DNA of 57,366 nucleotides, taken from Bacteroidetes bacterium GWF2_33_38. Its GTDB lineage: Bacteria; Bacteroidota; Bacteroidia; Bacteroidales; GWF2-33-38. Below, piece by piece: positions 54,740-57,366 of the stretch; positions within the stretch are counted from its first letter, which is position 1; every line of letters begins with the position of its first letter. The notes beneath the pieces were generated by a model. It saw only the letters and a program-made list of their open reading frames with translations. It was not told the DNA's origin and did not search any database. The stretch spans positions 1 to 57,366 of the forward strand of contig MEOF01000059.1 in assembly GCA_001769505.1 (NCBI GenBank), given 5' to 3'. The position numbers and the translations under genes are program-made.

Positions 54740-55826
54740 TTATGATTTCAATAATTTGATTTTGATGTTCTTTTTCTAAATCAGGATACATAGGCAAACA
54801 TATAACTTGTTCAGAGATTTGCAATGCATTTTTGATGGAAGTTGAATTTACTAAGCTTCTATAGGGGCTAAACTTAGTAACTAAAGGATAAAAATATCTT
54901 CGTGCATAAATATTGTTGTCTTTCAGTTTTTGATAAAGATTGTCTCTGGTTATCGGATAGTTATTTTCGACAAATATTGGAAAATAGGAATAATTATAAT
55001 TAACGTCCTCGCTTTCTTTTAGTAAGCGAATCCCCTTGGTTTTTTTTAAATTTTCAATATAGTAGATAGACTTTTCTTTACAGGACGATATTAAATTATC
55101 AATGTTTTTTAACTGCAATATTCCTAAAGCGGATTGGAATTCATTCATCTTGGCATTAATTCCTGGAGCAACAACAGTTATTTCGTCTTCAAAACCAAAA
55201 TTTTTGATATAATCTATTCTCTTCTTCATTTCTTTATCGTGACAAACAATTGCTCCTCCTTCAAATGTGTTAAAAATTTTTGTTGCATGGAAACTCAGAA
55301 CAGACAAATCACCATAGTTTAAAATAGAGTCCCCATTTTCTTTCACTCCGAATGCATGGGCACTATCGTATATAACTTTTAAACCATAGGTTCTTGCAAT
55401 CTCATCTATTTTTTTCGTGTCACAAGGAGCTCCGTATACGTGTACGGGTAATATAGCCGTGGTTTCGGGAGTAATTAACGATTCTATTTTATTTACATCT
55501 ATGTTACAATCATTGGGGTTGATATCACAAAACACAGGTTTTATATTATTCCAATACAAAGAGTGTGGTGTAGCGACGAATGTGTAGGGGGTTGTAATAA
55601 CCTCGCCCTTTATTTTTAAGACTTGCAAAGAAGCAATTAATGCCAAAGTGCCATTTGAAAATAGTGAAACATATTTTACCCCTAAATATTTTGCTAATTC
55701 AACTTCAAATTGTTGGTGAAAAGGACCATTATTTGTCAACCACCTATTCTCCCAAATAGTTTCCAAATAAGGAATAAAATCTTCTAAAGAAGGTAATGAT
55801 GGTTGTGTTACATTTATTTTTTTCAC
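54726..55826 (-). CDS. DegT/DnrJ/EryC1/StrS aminotransferase (VioA-like)
   Basis: 366 residues with a GTG start at 55826 (no ATG in frame nearby). PLP-dependent sugar aminotransferase: PLP lysine Lys183 in SFHATKIFNT, Asp154 in YDSAHAFG, and the opening VTQPSLPSLEDFIPYLETIW with WLTNNGPFHQQ. From memory that opening resembles VioA, which aminates dTDP-4-keto-6-deoxyglucose to Qui4N. The dTDP-glucose dehydratase that would supply its substrate is not in the window. It is the first gene of the right-hand minus-strand operon and is followed by the VioB-like acyltransferase. Confidence 0.87.
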   Translation of the reverse strand: MKKINVTQPSLPSLEDFIPYLETIWENRWLTNNGPFHQQFEVELAKYLGVKYVSLFSNGTLALIASLQVLKIKGEVITTPYTFVATPHSLYWNNIKPVFCDINPNDCNIDVNKIESLITPETTAILPVHVYGAPCDTKKIDEIARTYGLKVIYDSAHAFGVKENGDSILNYGDLSVLSFHATKIFNTFEGGAIVCHDKEMKKRIDYIKNFGFEDEITVVAPGINAKMNEFQSALGILQLKNIDNLISSCKEKSIYYIENLKKTKGIRLLKESEDVNYNYSYFPIFVENNYPITRDNLYQKLKDNNIYARRYFYPLVTKFSPYRSLVNSTSIKNALQISEQVICLPMYPDLEKEHQNQIIEIINGTA

Positions 55827-55895
55827 GAAAATAAATTTTTAAATCCAAAATAATTGGTTCAAGTTCCTTTGATTTAGAATATAAATAAATCAATA

Positions 55896-55903
55896 CAAAT
55901 ATA
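55896..55903 (-). promoter_or_regulatory. -7 promoter element (TATATTTG) before the aminotransferase gene
   Basis: The minus strand reads TATATTTG, matching TAnnTTTG, 70 bp before the GTG start at 55826, at the head of the right-hand operon. No -33 TTTG at standard spacing. The rest of the 55827-56055 gap shows no gene. Confidence 0.4.
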
Positions 55904-56055
55904 AATAAAATTCACTAATAGGGACTCTTTTTGTAATAAAACTAGTTGGAGTTTACAATCACATTCTGTAAAAGTGTTCTTTTGGAATCAAGCTTGGGAA
56001 GTTTTTTACGATACTCTTTGGTTTTTATTAAAAATAGTGATAAATTGCTAGTATT

Positions 56056-57366
56056 ATGCAAATAAAAATGGGGGCTATTTTAAATTTAATTAAGAGATAC
56101 CTTACTGTAATAATTCTGTTTACTGCGTTTATGGGAAAAGCTCAAGTTATTTATCCTCCCACGATTGATAGTTTGGTTTTATGGCTTTCAGCAGATTCGT
56201 TGAGCCTTTCAAATGATAGTGTTAATCAATGGCAAGATGTAAGTGGAAGAGGAAATGATTTTTCTCAAGCAGTACTATCTTATCAGCCAAGATTGTTGGA
56301 GGCAGATTCAGTTTTGAACAATAAGCCAGTTGTGATATTTGATGGGATAAATGATTATCTAAATGGAGGAGATATATTAGATGTTGGGATTAATAGTAGG
56401 TCAATATTTATTATTGGAAGGTGTAACAGTAGTACTGGAACTTATTTGGCGAAATCAATTTATGCAGCAGGGAATAATCGATATGCGCTATGGTATTCAT
56501 CGCCCGATTTTTATAATTTTTATATAGAAACTGCAGATTTTGGAGTTACTTCGGCAAGAAGCAGTGGTCGTTACGAAATTATCACGTCTCTTATAAATAG
56601 AACAAATCGAACTCTTAAAACATTTTTTAACTCAAATTTGAGTGGAACATCAATAAATATATCAGATAGTGGTTATGACTTTAATTCCCCTTATCGTTTT
56701 TTAGTTGGTGCATATAACGATGGTTCAGATAATAATGGGGTAATGTTTCTTCAAGGGCTTATAGCAGAAATTATTATTTACAACAAAGCACTTTCCGATT
56801 CGGAAAGATTGGGAGTCGAACAATATCTCCGATATAAATATTCACCACCAATTAATCTAGGTTCTGATATCAATATAACTTACGGATTTTGTGATACGAC
56901 GATTTCTGCCGGCAAGAATTGGTTTACGAGTTATTTATGGAATACAGGAGAGACTACAGAGAGTATATCCGTATCGGAGTCAGGGACATATTCCGTTACC
57001 GTTACCGATATCTTTGGTTTTACATCAAGCGATAGCATTCAAGTAACTTATCCTGAATTAGTTTTTAACGTAACAGATACTACGATTTGTAAAGGAGATA
57101 CCGTAAATATTTCAACAAATTTGTCTTTACTTTCTAACTATACTTATCTTTGGAATAGCGGTTCTGCATCAGATTCAATAAATGTTTACGAAGATTCATC
57201 TATCAGCATATCTGTTACCGATAGCAATCTTTGTTCTATTGACTCAGATACAATACAAATCTCAATAGATAATTTTTCTGACTTAATCAGCCTAGGAGAA
57301 GATGTAAGTGTTTGTTCAGGCAATACCATTTCGCTAGACACATACCCTGATAATCCTGATAGTCTG
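56056..57366 (+). CDS. Secreted LamG-like / Ig-SprB-like domain protein, 3'-partial
   Basis: 437 codons are open to the window edge with no stop, so the gene continues outside. Start at the ATG at 56056; the in-frame ATG at 56068 is equally possible. A signal peptide (LTVIILFTAFMGKAQ) is followed by a LamG-like jelly-roll domain (about 35-265: LVLWLSADSLSLSN, VNQWQDVSGRGNDF, KPVVIFDGINDYLNG, IAEIIIYNKALSDSERLGVE) and then Ig/SprB-like modules (SYLWNTGETTESISVSESGTY..VTVTD; YTYLWNSG). This layout is common in large type IX-secreted proteins of Bacteroidota, and a C-terminal sorting domain is expected beyond the edge. It is divergent from the polysaccharide operon; nothing ties it to that pathway. 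Confidence 0.82.
   Translation, partial: MQIKMGAILNLIKRYLTVIILFTAFMGKAQVIYPPTIDSLVLWLSADSLSLSNDSVNQWQDVSGRGNDFSQAVLSYQPRLLEADSVLNNKPVVIFDGINDYLNGGDILDVGINSRSIFIIGRCNSSTGTYLAKSIYAAGNNRYALWYSSPDFYNFYIETADFGVTSARSSGRYEIITSLINRTNRTLKTFFNSNLSGTSINISDSGYDFNSPYRFLVGAYNDGSDNNGVMFLQGLIAEIIIYNKALSDSERLGVEQYLRYKYSPPINLGSDINITYGFCDTTISAGKNWFTSYLWNTGETTESISVSESGTYSVTVTDIFGFTSSDSIQVTYPELVFNVTDTTICKGDTVNISTNLSLLSNYTYLWNSGSASDSINVYEDSSISISVTDSNLCSIDSDTIQISIDNFSDLISLGEDVSVCSGNTISLDTYPDNPDSL

Overview
The window reads as a chromosomal piece of a Bacteroidota bacterium. The evidence is a very long SprB-repeat protein ending in a gliding-motility-type (CHU_C) C-terminal domain, a PorP/SprF partner 22 bp downstream, TAnnTTTG-type promoter elements, weak Shine-Dalgarno signals, a cobalamin-type ribonucleotide reductase, and a short 81-residue ATP synthase epsilon subunit. 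The base composition is A/T-rich. I cannot resolve order or genus.

Left part (1-19.4 kb): mostly housekeeping. It opens inside a giant surface or secreted SprB-like protein (22 countable repeats, 5' end outside the window) paired with a PorP/SprF protein. Next come a DUF4395 membrane protein and a lone LutA-like CCG-domain protein, then gmhA-comM. A minus-strand unit follows: atpD, atpC and a secreted alpha/beta hydrolase. After that are nadE, a 0.7 kb gene-free stretch full of hairpin repeats, a predicted outer-membrane barrel protein, waaA (Kdo transferase) and nrdJ. gmhA and waaA are both LPS-core genes.

Right part (19.5-55.8 kb): one large surface-polysaccharide locus, visibly more A/T-rich than the left part and almost all on the minus strand. 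It holds about twelve glycosyltransferases or candidates (seven GT4-like, one GtrB-like GT2, a DUF6625 protein, two polytopic GT-C-like proteins), two Wzx flippases, three SAM methyltransferases, two hexapeptide acyltransferases and a GNAT-like protein. It also has a DegT aminotransferase, a GDP-mannose 3,5-epimerase-like SDR, an AsnB-type amidotransferase, a PIG-L and a NodB-type deacetylase, and three radical SAM proteins, two of them with B12-binding domains. The most distinctive feature is a doubled set of WbpG/WbuX-HisF-HisH sugar amidotransferase genes. One set is contiguous (28449-30927); the other is dispersed (25182, 38641, 40442) and travels with two sister GT4 genes. The likely biology is synthesis and lipid-linked assembly of a glycan carrying acetamidino, amide and 4-acylamino substituents, exported by Wzx. 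No initiating sugar-phosphate transferase, Wza/Wzc or clear Wzy is visible, so the locus probably extends beyond the window or is completed elsewhere.

The right edge (56056 onward) is the start of another secreted T9SS-style protein: signal peptide, LamG-like jelly roll, then Ig/SprB-like modules. It runs off the end without a stop. No tRNA, rRNA, CRISPR array, intact insertion sequence or phage gene was seen.
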